This document shows positions 48,267 through 58,425 of a DNA stretch of 64,000 nucleotides, in pieces. Numbering within the stretch: position 1 is the first letter of the stretch; each line of letters opens with the position of its first letter. The position numbers and the translations under genes were made by a program. Location of the stretch: the NCBI RefSeq assembly GCF_040183065.1, contig NC_091126.1:147214204-147278203 (forward strand), in the 5' to 3' direction. The notes beneath the pieces are model-generated. The model had not been told where the DNA came from, did not search any database, and was given only the letters and a program-made list of their open reading frames with translations. The DNA comes from Periplaneta americana. Taxonomy: Eukaryota > Arthropoda > Insecta > Blattodea > Blattidae.

Positions 48267-48272
48267 CTAGGG
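47988..48272 (-). mobile_element. MITE family X, copy 2 (inserted in SINE B)
   Basis: Inverse of 47237-47485 at roughly 80% by eye, sharing GTAACAACTTTTGT, GCTGCCATCTAGTTGTTACA and TTAACATAGGGATGAGC. A (TA)n run has grown inside the right end (48225-48263). Flanks TTATAT at 47982-47987 and 48273-48278. Confidence 0.75.
48225..48263. repeat. (TA)n microsatellite
   Basis: Pure TA run inside the terminal part of MITE X copy 2. Confidence 0.95.
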
Positions 48273-48556
48273 TTATATCAGCGTCGCTGGTATTCCGGAA
48301 TTTTGTCTCGCAGGAGTTCTTTTACATGACAGTAAATTTACTGACATGAGCCTGTCGCATTTAACACTTAAATATACAGTCAAGAAAGGAAGCGATTTAA
48401 CTCGCTCCTACTACCGTATAACGTCTTTGACTACTACTTGATATGTCAAGAGTTCCCAAATTATTTCAGGCCTCGCCACTCTTCACATGTCAAATTTTCT
48501 GTACTACGCCCCTATATCCAGAAATTAAAAATGCCCAAATTCGATTTGTTTATTTT

Positions 48557-48808
48557 TTATACTTGGTTATTTAACGACACTGTACCAACTACGAAGTTAT
48601 TTAGCGTCGATGGAATTGGTGATAGCAATATATTTGGCGAGATGAGGCCGAGGATTCGTCATAGATTACCTGACATTTGCCTTACGGTTGGGGAAAACCT
48701 AGGAAAAAACCCAACCAGATAATCAGCCCAAGTGGGAATCGAACCGCGCCCGAGTGCAACTTCGGATCGGGAGGCAAGCGCCTTAACCGACTGAGCTATG
48801 GTGGTGGC
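48557..48808 (-). mobile_element. SINE family A copy
   Basis: Tail GGTTATTTAACGACACTGTA, body ACGGTTGGGGAAAACCTAGG, head GAGCTATGGTGGTGGC. TSD TTGTTTATTTT / TTGTTTCTTTT at 48546-48556 and 48809-48819. Confidence 0.88.
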
Positions 48809-49434
48809 TTGTTTCTTTTAATGAAAGTAGTCATTTTTATTTTTAGTTTGTATTCGTATAAATGCGAATGAATAAATATAAATTGATGAGATAGACATAG
48901 TTTTGTTGTGCACGGGCCTTAGACGTGAAGTTTGTTCTTAATGGTGAAAAATTTCTTGTATTTTGTGATGTCAGTTTCACTTTTTCATTAACATTTAAAA
49001 CTGAAACATTAGTACATGAAGCCTATTCTGGAAGAACAAACGTATTTGACGTGATATATTATCTCTCTACACACACATCACATGCCTTTCACATTAGTAA
49101 CACACTTCATAACAGGCCTATGTCCCAGTTTACACAGTGTTTCCTCGCCTGCTTTCAGACACCTGACTTATCTGCCATGATCTGCCAAGAAAGGAAAATC
49201 GAACGCGCAGGTACATAGTCCCGTTTCTGTTCTTGAAACCAGGTGCCTTTCAGCTACCCCACACCCTGTCTCCTGCCACGCATTCAAGTGAAAGTTGTCA
49301 CTGAGTATGGTTGCTGTTTTCTTGAGAGAAGGTGTTTTTGTGTCGCTTAGCTTTAATTATATTTAATCTACTTTATTTTCTTTTTGTAATATTAAAATAC
49401 TATATAATCTTTTGCCTGATTTAAAAATCATAAT

Positions 49435-49668
49435 GGCCACCGGCATAGCTCAATCGGCTAAGACGCTTGCCTGCCGATCTGTAGTTGTGCTTGGGCTTAT
49501 TACTTGGTTGGGTTTTTCCCGAGGTTTTCCCCAACCGTAAGGCGAATGTCAGGTAACCTATGGCGAATTCTCGGCCTCATCTCGCTATCACCATTCCAAT
49601 CGATGCTAAATAACCTAGTAATTGATACAGCATCGTTAAATAACCAAATAAATAATAAATAAATAAGT
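49435..49668 (+). mobile_element. SINE family A copy lacking box B
   Basis: Head GGCCACCGGCATAGCTCAAT, body GGTTTTCCCCAACCGTAAGG, tail CTAAATAACCTAGTAATTGA followed by AAATAAATAATAAATAA. The stretch that should hold GGGTTCGAATCCC is deleted (TGTAGTTGTGCTTGGGC instead). TSD AAAAATCA at 49423-49430 and 49669-49676. Confidence 0.88.
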
Positions 49669-50391
49669 AAAAATCACAGTGCAGTTAGTTAATTAGGAAA
49701 TAATTGTAAAGCATAATTTTTAATACAGTACCTAATATAAAATTACTAATATAGCCAAGTGGAACAGGAAGTGTGTATGAAGAGAACATGATTATGCCTT
49801 TATGATAGGCATGTCAGAAATCAGACACTGAAAGTGCAGTGTATGTGCGCGGAACGCCAGTCTGTGCAGATTGCGTCATTCACGTGTTGCTCTTACCAGT
49901 TCTTAGTGGGAGGGATGTACAAGAATCTATTCTGCACTTCTAGTGTTCAATTAAATTGACATTTGGACATTATAAACATACTTAGCAGAAGGAACAAACA
50001 CAATTATTGTCAGTGTCTATATTTGACAATAAGTGTAACACAAGAAACAATAGACTTACTCAGTTACAATTCACAAAGCAGTCGTTTGTAAATAATCATT
50101 TATTTACATGATTTGTATACAGTATTTGAAGAAAATATAAATATCGCAGTAATTTCGAAACAACAAAAAACGAACACAGTATTTCGTTTTACGTAGTAGG
50201 TACTGATTATTTCAAAGTAATACTCTTTCATTGTTCCTCAAGCATTATTGAGACCATTGGTGCACAAATGTTAAAGAAAATATTTTACTCCCAATTACAT
50301 GCAATAGGACATTGTGAATCACTTCCTTGTTGTATATTAATATAAATTCACATTATTATTAATAAATTGGATAAATTAAGCTTGAATTTAA

Positions 50392-50394
<3 letters not shown>

Positions 50395-50438
<44 letters not shown>
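50395..50438. repeat. (TA)n microsatellite
   Basis: Pure TA run of about 44 bases. Confidence 0.95.
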
Positions 50439-50441
<3 letters not shown>

Positions 50442-51583
50442 TATTTGGAAAACGTTGAGAGCAAGTATCAGCAAGTTGGGAGCATTACTGAATTGAGTTA
50501 AAAGAGTACTTCACAAGCTGTGAAGCGAGGACATTTTCTTTATGTCAGGTTTAAAGATTTATTAACATAAGTATATTAAGATAAAATAGTAACGTGAGAT
50601 GGAAAATTCGCCATTATCTATTATTTTTGTAGAAAATTTTTCCGCCTTACAAATAGCTGTTGCTTTCTTCCTTCCCTTACAACCTCAAGACCTCACATGT
50701 ATTCTTCACTCAATATTCTCATCACTTATCAGCTTATCAAATAAAAGTTGTAAGTCGTCTAACCATTGATGGCTGTGTTAGTACAGACTCCAAAACAACA
50801 TCATTGTCATGTTTGTCTTGCAGTGAGGGTACTAATTAAGAAATAAGAGCTGGTGAATATCATATTTTGAGAACTTTACTAATCTGATTTAAATTCTCAC
50901 ATCACTATTAGGTCCACATGATATGATGAAAGCCTTTCAGTTTAAAATAATTACTGTTGGCTGAGAAAACATCATAACAGTTACGTTATATGATTCGTGA
51001 TTTCTCTTCTTCATTATATCTGTGGACTCTTCACTTTATTTTTCATAACGCATTCACAATCACAGCTCAATGAGCACACCCGTACTGATTTGTGTTACTG
51101 AAACCAAAGCTGTTCTGCTATTGTGGTAATGTACAGCCCTGCCGCATTCCCCTCCAAGCCGATTCACTCCCTCCAGGTAGAGGGATAGGAACTGCACATT
51201 GCACAGAGACAAGTGTACAATGTGCGCGACTGCACAATGTGCAGGGTTTTGACATGCCTGCTTTATGACATAAAAAACAAAGATTATCACAATCACCTGA
51301 AACACGGAATAATTGTACAACATATGTGCGGTGAACTCGGAAAAGTGAGATGCAGAATTACTGTGACTGAAATAAAATCTAAAAATATAAAGACACTTTA
51401 GTCCCAGTATTCCATTGAGAAACAATTAATAGAAAAGTCGAAGAAAAGTGGTGCAGGCATTGATGAAGTAATCAGACAAAATAGGAAATTTAAATTACCT
51501 CTATGTTCAGAACAAGAACACAAGTGTTGAGAGCATCAGCCACCCAGGACAAGTAGACTAGTGCTGAACTATATATTGTATTT

Positions 51584-51584
<1 letters not shown>

Positions 51585-51642
<58 letters not shown>
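51585..51642. repeat. (AAT)n microsatellite
   Basis: About 19 AAT units with one early ACT variant. Confidence 0.95.
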
Positions 51643-52548
51643 GAGGAAGAGGTACAAATATGGAATACCATTTCATTTTTTTTCATTTTGGAACCTACAC
51701 ATTTTAAATACTGAACATAAAGTATCGTCCTGTTTATTGCTGAATGTCCCTGTGAACGGTACACTGGATTTTAGAAGTTCGTAAGATGTTATAAAATGTT
51801 TGAAAAAATAATTTCCTCAAAATCTAATATATTTCCTTAAAAAAAAAAAAAAAGGAGTTACAAATATGGAATACCGGTACTATTAACAATTTGGAAGATT
51901 AACAAAACTGCAAAATCAAAATGGCCTCTACTAAGGAAAGCACAGAACAAGCATTCAGCATCTTTATTAGAAGGTGTTTCTCCAACCATAATACTAAATC
52001 CAGATGAACCATCTCTCACGTCTTTTCTCGAACTTTTTTATGGCTTCTTGCATTGTCTTTTCATTCCACTCTTTTCTAAGTTTGTTGGAAGGTAAGGTTT
52101 CTCTTCTCCTACAGATGCCCAAAAAAAACCAGGGTATAAGGATGGAATACTATTAATACTCATATTTGTGGCACACTAACATTGTAAGTCATCATAACCT
52201 CAAAGCGTACCATAATTTAAAAATGAAATCAATTGAACATAGATTGCTATAAATGTAGATTAATCATATTAATAACGAGAAAAATTACCTATACTCATTA
52301 CTGTGCGTAACTTCGCAAGATATGTGCCTGACATCATTATGGAGCTAAAGCATAAAGATGCAGGGAGAGGTGGAACTAAGAAGAAAGGCACCGAGAATAC
52401 AGGAAAGGGAAGACTGAACAAACACAAAGGGAGCATCGGTTCTACAGAGACTCGGCAAACATGGACCAAACATAAGGCCTCTTACCAGTTTTCAACTGAT
52501 TCGGTTATTTTAGTTTACATGCTTCACTTCCACGTACTGTTGGGATGC

Positions 52549-52839
52549 CTATGGACTCGGGCAAAGTTTGTAGTATTTTGATATCCCCTCTAATGTTCGA
52601 ACATTGCATGACACTACTGTATATAACTTCACATATACTGGTACTTTTCTGAAGGACTTAAAGAGACGTGTGAGATATTTTAGGCTCTGGTATGATTCAC
52701 AGGTAGCTAGAAATTGTAATGTAGCACATAACTTTTCATAAATATGTGTGTCTTGCCTTTTAGTGAGTTTTCCACATACCGGTTGCTGACAAGGGAAGGG
52801 TTTCGACTCGAACGGGAATTTCGTATCCAAAATTTGCAC
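52549..52839 (-). pseudogene. PIF/Harbinger transposase fragment (second part)
   Basis: A 96-codon minus-strand frame with CGKLTKRQDTHIYEKLCATL then QFLATCESYQSLKYLTRLF. This corresponds to the I-KQDT-MR-AI----RLAVTLRFLATGDSYRSLSYLFR block before the catalytic domain of HARBI1-like transposases. The catalytic DDE residues are absent. On the minus strand it follows the fragment at 53560-53883 after about 0.7 kb. Confidence 0.6.
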
Positions 52840-52976
52840 ACAGGCCCATCTTTACATCTCTGTAAAGCTCCCAAAAGCATTCGTTTGTGTAATGTATGGT
52901 TTGTCTGTTAGAGCACTGTACAAGTTGAGGGGTGGAGAGAGCACTGCACAAGTTAAGGGGCTGGGACACCTTACCT

Positions 52977-53001
52977 GTAAGCCTAGCCTAGCCTAGCCTA
53001 G
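52977..53001. repeat. (CTAGC)n-like short tandem
   Basis: CCTAGCCTAGCCTAGCCTAG, four to five units of a pentamer. Confidence 0.9.
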
Positions 53002-53477
53002 AAGCTAGTGCGACTGGTAAAATGTCTAAAGCCCATTTAAGAACATTTTTCTCCAACGTTCTGTTCGAAAATATTGCAGCTAATAAAAAATATACACTGT
53101 TGTGTGAGTCATTAAATGCGCACAAGGAGACGACCTTAATAAATAAATAAATCATTCCAAGGTTAGGACATGGAATGTATGATTATTCCACCTAAAAAAC
53201 TAAATATATCCAGCCTCTGGATATCTATTTCCTTAGACAATACAAAATATATGCTCGGACGATAATAGATTGCATAAGTACTCTTGCTGAGAGTCCAGAA
53301 CTTAACTTGGGAAATCGAGTGTTTATAATGAAAATGATCTCTGTTATTCATAACCTGTTGTCTGCTCCAGTGTACCGCCCTATGCTTCAATATTCCTGGC
53401 AGTCAGCTCGTTACGTGAATCCTGAACAAGTCTCGAGCTTCAAAAATGTAATTCAGGTGGCATTTTATTTTGTAACA

Positions 53478-53636
53478 ATGGAGTGTGATTCAGAAGATTG
53501 TTCAGGTGTTGCTTTTGAGTGTTGTGCTTATTGCTCTATTCCATGCTGTATCATGCATTTTATGGAGACTCCTCATGCACATTTTTTAAAGAAGTGTATT
53601 GACCAATACCAACCAAACGGAGAGTTACACAGATGA
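53478..53636 (+). pseudogene. Possible transposon-encoded Cys/His finger
   Basis: The frame contains MECDSEDCSGVAFECCAYCS then IPCCIMHFMETPHAH. The Cys/His spacing (CDSEDC...C-x-YC...C--HF...H-H) looks like a zinc-binding module of the type that sits at the end of some DDE transposon proteins. The preceding 57 codons of the same frame (from 53307) show nothing recognisable. Confidence 0.3.
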
Positions 53637-53883
53637 ATGCTTTTACGGTCTTCATCACTATTTTGAGGCAAGTCTTTGTACAAATTTTTACCAAAAATTC
53701 TTGTTCGAGCTGAAACCCTTCCCTTGTGAGAATTTTATTAAAATTACTTTCACTCATTCTCAAATACTGCAGTTCCCAGTTCAATTTAAAAATTGAAAAC
53801 TGCTGGCTTTTTCCACTCCTTTTTCTCCATGATTTTATCCAACAAGTTCGCTTCCTATTTGAGCCAGTGGCTGCAACTAACAA
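53560..53883 (-). pseudogene. PIF/Harbinger transposase fragment (first part)
   Basis: A 107-codon minus-strand frame. It has RTCWIKSWRKRSGKSQQFSI then ELQYLRMSESNFNKIL, the W---W---R---G-----L--EL-----F---LRMS-S-FE-LL leader of HARBI1-like transposases. A degraded continuation CVTLRLVG could be a second copy of the RLAVTLRFLATG block. No catalytic domain. Confidence 0.55.
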
Positions 53884-54639
53884 TGCCGCTGCTTCTAATC
53901 AGCAAGGAAAGTCACTTGCTCTTCAGCCATGGTAAGTTACAAGCAGACTGCAGAGCTCTGCGGAGCGACATGCTGATGAAGACAGAGACAGATCCACGCA
54001 CCAGTTATTTGAGGAACAGCCAATCAATACGCTCCTGACAGAATGGAACTGAGAGCAGAGCTTGATTCTTTTCTGATGCCTCACTTGGAGAGAAAAAAGT
54101 GAAATGGGCATGCTGAGAGAGTCAGGCGCCTGAAAGCAGGCGAGAAAACAAGACTATGGTTTTCACATTTTTACAGTAATTTTAGGACTATAACTGAAGT
54201 ACGCCCCCGAACAACGCTGTATAGAACATTTTCCATTTTTTACAGTAGAGACATAAAACAATAATATCATAAAAATAAACAATAATTTAATCCGTATATC
54301 AAGGTAACAGCACATTACATCACAATACATATGAACTCTTATCAGCTGTCTACTACTGAATGTTTTAAAATTGAAGTAGTTTTTTAAGGATTCTCAGCGG
54401 AACAACGATGTATGTTACTTAGTGGAACAATGCTGTATGTTTTCTATTGATGAACACCTACTAATAAGACATGGATTTGTGATCTTATAAACATTAAAAA
54501 CAAAGAAAAGGCACAAAATTAACACAATGCATATACCACTTTACCGTAATTACTTTTTACATCTTGATTACACAACTTTTAACAATATATCACTTCGGAA
54601 AACGTATTATTTGTCTTTCTTGTGTTACATCTTATGTTA

Positions 54640-55195
54640 CCTTGTTAACAAGTTTCAGCCTGCTATCGGCCATCTTCAGAACTAGTTGTTGCTGGTCTTG
54701 GGGCCTTTTGTTTGTGTTTCCTGTGGGGGTGTGTTTGTATAGTGTAATGGGGAGTCAAAGAGTGTGTGTGTTCTGAAATTGAGTTGTGTGTTGAGAATTT
54801 CGTTTGGCTTTTTGGTTGGTTGTGTAGAATTTCCATGTCTGTGTTAATGTCTCTGTAGGTGTGGTTAGCATTTGTGATGAGTTCTGCACATGTGGAAATG
54901 TTTTGTAATTGTGTTATGGCTGTGATGTGTTCTTTGTAACGTGTTTGAAATGTTCTGCCTGTCTGTCCTATGTACAAGTTGTTGCAGGTGTTGCATTTGA
55001 GTTTGTATACGCCTGTGTGGTTGTATTTGTATGTTTGTGTTGTTTGTGTGTTGAGATGTTTTTAGAGTGATTTGTGTTCTGTATATGATGTAGTAATTTA
55101 ATTTCTTGAATGAGGTTGCTATTTTGTGTGTGTTTTTGTTTTCGTATGTTAGTGTGATGTATTTTTTGTATTCTTGTGTTAGTGTTTTATTCTTT
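54640..55195 (-). mobile_element. Penelope-like element fragment
   Basis: Minus orientation. Carries the GIY-YIG-type ORF end (54663-54977). Upstream, readable with breaks, CNTCNNLYIGQTGRTFQ continues the same protein. At its 3' end a hammerhead-like core occurs (CTGAAGA ... GAAA, around 54640-54685). Confidence 0.7.
54663..54977 (-). pseudogene. GIY-YIG endonuclease remnant of a Penelope-like element
   Basis: A 104-codon frame beginning MYIGQTGRTFQTRYKEHITA and continuing LQNISTCAELITNANHTYRD, MEILHNQPKSQTKFSTHNSI and a basic tail. YIGQTGR-----R--EH is the central part of the GIY-YIG nuclease of Penelope-like retroelements. Just upstream (54978-55060) the frame continues into KLKCNTCNNL, supplying the first half of the motif. 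The reverse-transcriptase domain is missing or unreadable. Confidence 0.75.
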
Positions 55196-55619
55196 CACCA
55201 AAGCTATTGACTGTTCATTATAAGTAAATCTGTGATATTCCTCATATAATGCAAATTTTATTTCCAGTGTCATAATATAACACCCATCTTTTCTGAATTT
55301 TTCTGGGGCACAAACCCTAGGCTGAGAATAAAATAATATGGTATTCAATTAAAATTCCAAATAATTAACTTTAAAATAACTATTAATAAAATAGGGTTTG
55401 GTCATTTCTATGTAGCCTACATACTGCTGATCCATTATACGAGTATTAAAATTATGATCCATCCTTCATAGTATGATTAGTATCAGTCATAATATTTGAA
55501 AAGAACTTAAAAGTAGCACATAAATTTATAGGAACATACATATCACAAATAGCGATCAGGCAACCGGAAATTTTGTGTACTGCAGTAGGAATAACACTAT
55601 ACAGCGTTGTTGCACTCAC

Positions 55620-55748
55620 CTTATTTGGAAGGGTTTTTCCAGGGACCTCTTTGCCTTTCCGGCTTTTGTATGGCTTTCCAGAGTCCCGTAGCTTCTTCCG
55701 CTTGATATCATTCCACTCAGACATGTTAATTTTGCGTTTTCTCGACAT
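55620..55748 (-). pseudogene. First coding exon of an unidentified DNA-transposon protein
   Basis: Starts MSRKRKINMSEWNDIKRKKL, then RDSGKPYKSRKGKEVPGKTL and PNK, ending at a donor AATAAG/GTGAGT (43 codons, phase 0). The pattern W---KRK-LR--G-xY-S--GK-VP-(R/K) is one I associate with the start of proteins of abundant, poorly named insect DNA transposons. It lies inside the 54193-55984 element. Later exons were not identified, probably deleted or displaced by the Penelope-like insert. Confidence 0.5.
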
Positions 55749-56349
55749 ATTGAGACGTTTTAGATCTCATGCATACTGCCTGCGCCTGCCACATTGTTTG
55801 CTATACATCATTGTTCCACTGAAGTGGTTCAAATGTCTAACTATTATTGCCACTTGGGGATGGATATTCAACATTCCAGTGTGTTTTCCATGTGTAGGGT
55901 GTGCTATACATCGATGGTCCATTAAAAACTCAAATTCTTAAAAAAAATGTGCTATACAGCATTGTTCGGGGGCATACTTCAACTTATGAAGAGTACAGAG
56001 GAAAACAATCGGTGTCACAACTCTCATAAGGGTGATGTAATCATTTAATTCAGTATATTACTGCAAACTTTAGAGTTTTTCTTATCAAAACTGGTGAAGG
56101 AGAATTATCACCATGGATACAGTCCTCCTTTCCTACTTTTTCATTAGGAACAGTAATCCTTTCGGTACGATATTATATTTGCCTCTTTGTCTCATTATAT
56201 GGTTCTTTTCAATATTAAATTTGGCTCTGATTGACTGGACGGTGTGACTTTTGATGTTCCAAATAAGTACTTTAGTACAATTCTTGGCATCTCTCAGTGA
56301 GGTCCCTACCTGGAGATCCGATTGAGGGACTATACTCCATGAATATAAA

Positions 56350-57132
56350 CAGTATAATATTCAACCACTCAGACACTATATATTACAAAAGGATCTAAAA
56401 ATACATTTAAAATTGCAAGCCTCATCCAGATCTCAGATATTCTTCAAACTGTCAGATGATATCCTGTGTAATTTCTATAAAATAAAAAAAGAAGAAATAC
56501 CAATCTATATCACAGACACACTCATTGCTAAAACTCCAGTTGTGAACGAAATTCCTCCATGGAAATGGGTGATTCCAGAACATAGCATACAAATTCCAGG
56601 AAATCATTCCAAAAATGATCCTCCATACATTAAGTTAGATTCCATGGAACTACTCTGAAGTACATATAAGGATCACCTTCAAATTTATACAGATGGATCT
56701 CTAAATCCTAATAATGGGACATCAGGAGCAGGGTATTATATTCCAAAATATCAAGAAAGTTATTTCATACCATGTTCATCCTTCTCCAGTCTTGACACTG
56801 AATTGCTAGCTATCGATGCTGCTCTTCAGTGTGTTACTCAAATTTCTGAAAAATCTATTTGCATACTTACCGACTCCAAGGGGGCTATATTTAATATAAT
56901 TAAACATGTACCAAACCTATATGCACATAGAATTATTCCAATTCAGAAACAACTAAGTAAACTAAAAGAACTCCAAAAGGAAATAACATTTCAATGGATA
57001 CCTAGTTATTGTGGTATACCTGGAAACGAGAAAGTCGATAATATTGCAAAACAGGCAACATATTTGCAACCAAGACCTCTTGAAGTGATATCTCTATCCA
57101 ATACAACCCAGGTTTTCAGCTCTACGTGCTGA
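56350..57132 (+). pseudogene. LINE ORF2 C-terminus with RNase H domain
   Basis: One plus-strand frame, with a single in-frame TGA at 56656-56658, encodes a linker region (from about 56350) and an RNase H domain: LQIYTDGSLNPNN (first Asp), SSLDTELLAIDAAL (Glu), ICILTDSKGAIFNII (second Asp), then FQWIPSYCGIPGNEKVDNIA (His replaced by Tyr-Cys, last Asp). The DEDD residues are all visible, but the usual H in WVPSHCGI is a Tyr. The frame is cut at 57132 by a tRNA-like repeat. Typical of jockey/I-type LINEs; defective. Confidence 0.85.
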
Positions 57133-57235
57133 CGCTTTATCCACTAAGCCACACCAGATTCAAATTCTGATGCTGGATTGAATTCTTCTCAGTTTAAATT
57201 CTACCTCCCTGTTCTCCTTTGGAGTCCTTTCATCA
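57117..57235 (-). mobile_element. tRNA-like SINE scrap at the LINE's broken end
   Basis: On the minus strand GTGTGGCTTAGTGGATAAAG (box A) is followed by GTCAGCACGTAGAGCTGAAA and CCTGGGTTGTATTGG. Box B is blurred by the junction. Confidence 0.45.
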
Positions 57236-57399
57236 CGTACTGTGTCACAGAATATGTGACAGTGGCACAATGTCCAACGCACTATGTACAGAGGTGCACT
57301 CATTACGAGTGACTAAGTGGCCGTTGTCCAACAGAACATGGCGCCATCTTTAATCACAAAGTGATTACACTTATATTACTATGATGTATCGAAGTACAC

Positions 57400-57775
57400 A
57401 TGATATTTCCGTGCAGCAATTCTGCATTACCATATGGTGAATGTTGGCCTCATGTTTCGGCGGCTATTATGCAGTGGTATGCAGACAATAACGTTCACCG
57501 CTTAGATTGGCCTGCACAGAGTCCTGATCTCAATCCCATTGAGCACCTTTGGGACGAATTGGACTGGCGATTGAGGTCTCGGAAGATGCGTCCATCTTTC
57601 ATTGTCCAACTGAGTGCCATGTTACAAGAGGAATGGCAACGCATTCCAGTGGATATCCTACACAAACTAGTGGAGAGCATGCCTGGCAGGGTGGCTGCCG
57701 TTATAGCAACAAGAGGTGGTAGCACGAAGTTCTAAAGGGGCAAAAACTGTGCCCAATTACTTTTTGATAGATAGT
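57400..57775 (+). pseudogene. Tc1-like transposase C-terminus and 3' end
   Basis: Frame with AAIMQWYADNNVHRLDWPAQ then SPDLNPIEHLWDELDWRLRS and MPGRVAAVIATRGGSTKF. The DLNPIEHLWDEL motif contains the final catalytic Glu of DD34E Tc1 transposases. The first two Asp and the DNA-binding domains are missing; the 5' side is degraded. After the TAA, GCCCAATTACTTTTTGATAG is the inverse of a typical Tc1-type terminus; no left terminus was found. Confidence 0.85.
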
Positions 57776-58425
57776 GTATATTGAGTATGGTATCATTGCA
57801 AAGTTTTTAAGTTAGAAGGGTAGATATTCAATAGAGGGTATGTATTATAGTAGTACGCAGGGGCGTATTTAGGCCTAGGCAGCTGCCTAGGGAGCAGATT
57901 TGAGGGGGGCGGTTTTTAAGCTATTACTGCTAATTTTTTTATATTTTAAAAATTTTATTCAGAACTCTTTAAAAGCGTACATGTACTTAAACGCACAAAG
58001 AAAAGGATATGAATAACATTGGCAACAATCAGTTCAAATTTAATCAACAGTCTGCCAATGGAAAAAGGACAGTTTTTCAATAATAATGTCACAATGCGAA
58101 TATATCACTTTTTTCAATATTATGCCCTCTCACCATGAGAGTCTCACGTGATAACATTAAAGAACTTACTGATATTATATTACGATACATTAGGAAGGCA
58201 AATCTCGTTGCTCGCTGTCATAAGCTTTGTGATGAGAGACGCCACTAACTCTATTGTAAGAGAAGTCTGTATCAGCACTCAATAATGTCCATTCAGACTT
58301 CAACTCAAAGAAAATACCGCCAGTCATGTAGCAGCCAGATGCGTGGCAGTTTAGTTTAATTTGAAACGGTAAAGAGTGCAGTTGTTTTGTACCTAGATGA
58401 TTTATATAATTTTAATATTCATTCT

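Larger units (their letters stand above)
47907..48372 (-). mobile_element. SINE family B copy interrupted by two insertions
   Basis: The SINE tail GTTTTACTTAACAATACTCG (47908 onward), continuing at 47966 and again from 48271 (GGTTATATCAGCGTCGCTGG) to about 48372. A 35-bp hairpin at 47931-47965 and MITE X copy 2 at 47988-48272 split it. Confidence 0.7.
49680..52540. other. AT-rich DNA, no supported gene
   Basis: Holds a TA microsatellite (50395-50438), an AAT microsatellite (51585-51642) and a small palindromic patch around 51190-51245 (GTACAATGTGC / GCACAATGTGC). ORFs of up to 121 codons show no domain. Confidence 0.5.
54193..55984 (-). mobile_element. ~1.8-kb DNA transposon with repeated subterminal motifs, host to a Penelope-like insert
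   Basis: Left end ACTGAAGTACGCCCCCGAAC and inverse right end GTTGAAGTATGCCCCCGAAC, flanked by TA. The motif GGAACAA(C/T)G(C/A)TGTAT and its inverse occur at 54209, 54399, 54424, 55600, 55804, 55906 and 55951 (approximate). A minus-strand exon starts a protein of the MSRKRK...W-IKRK type. A Penelope-like fragment occupies 54640-55195. Confidence 0.65.

Noticed and set aside
47237..48272. Single foldback transposon with ~240-bp inverted arms
   Set aside because: Each arm has its own inverted ends and target repeat, and the right arm interrupts a SINE, so two separate insertions explain it better.
51060..51425. 121-codon minus-strand frame
   Set aside because: No domain or codon bias; overlaps a palindromic low-complexity patch.
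54193..55984. A novel defence or toxin-type system
   Set aside because: All coding pieces here fit transposon or retroelement families; no toxin, nuclease-immunity or operon-like arrangement is visible.
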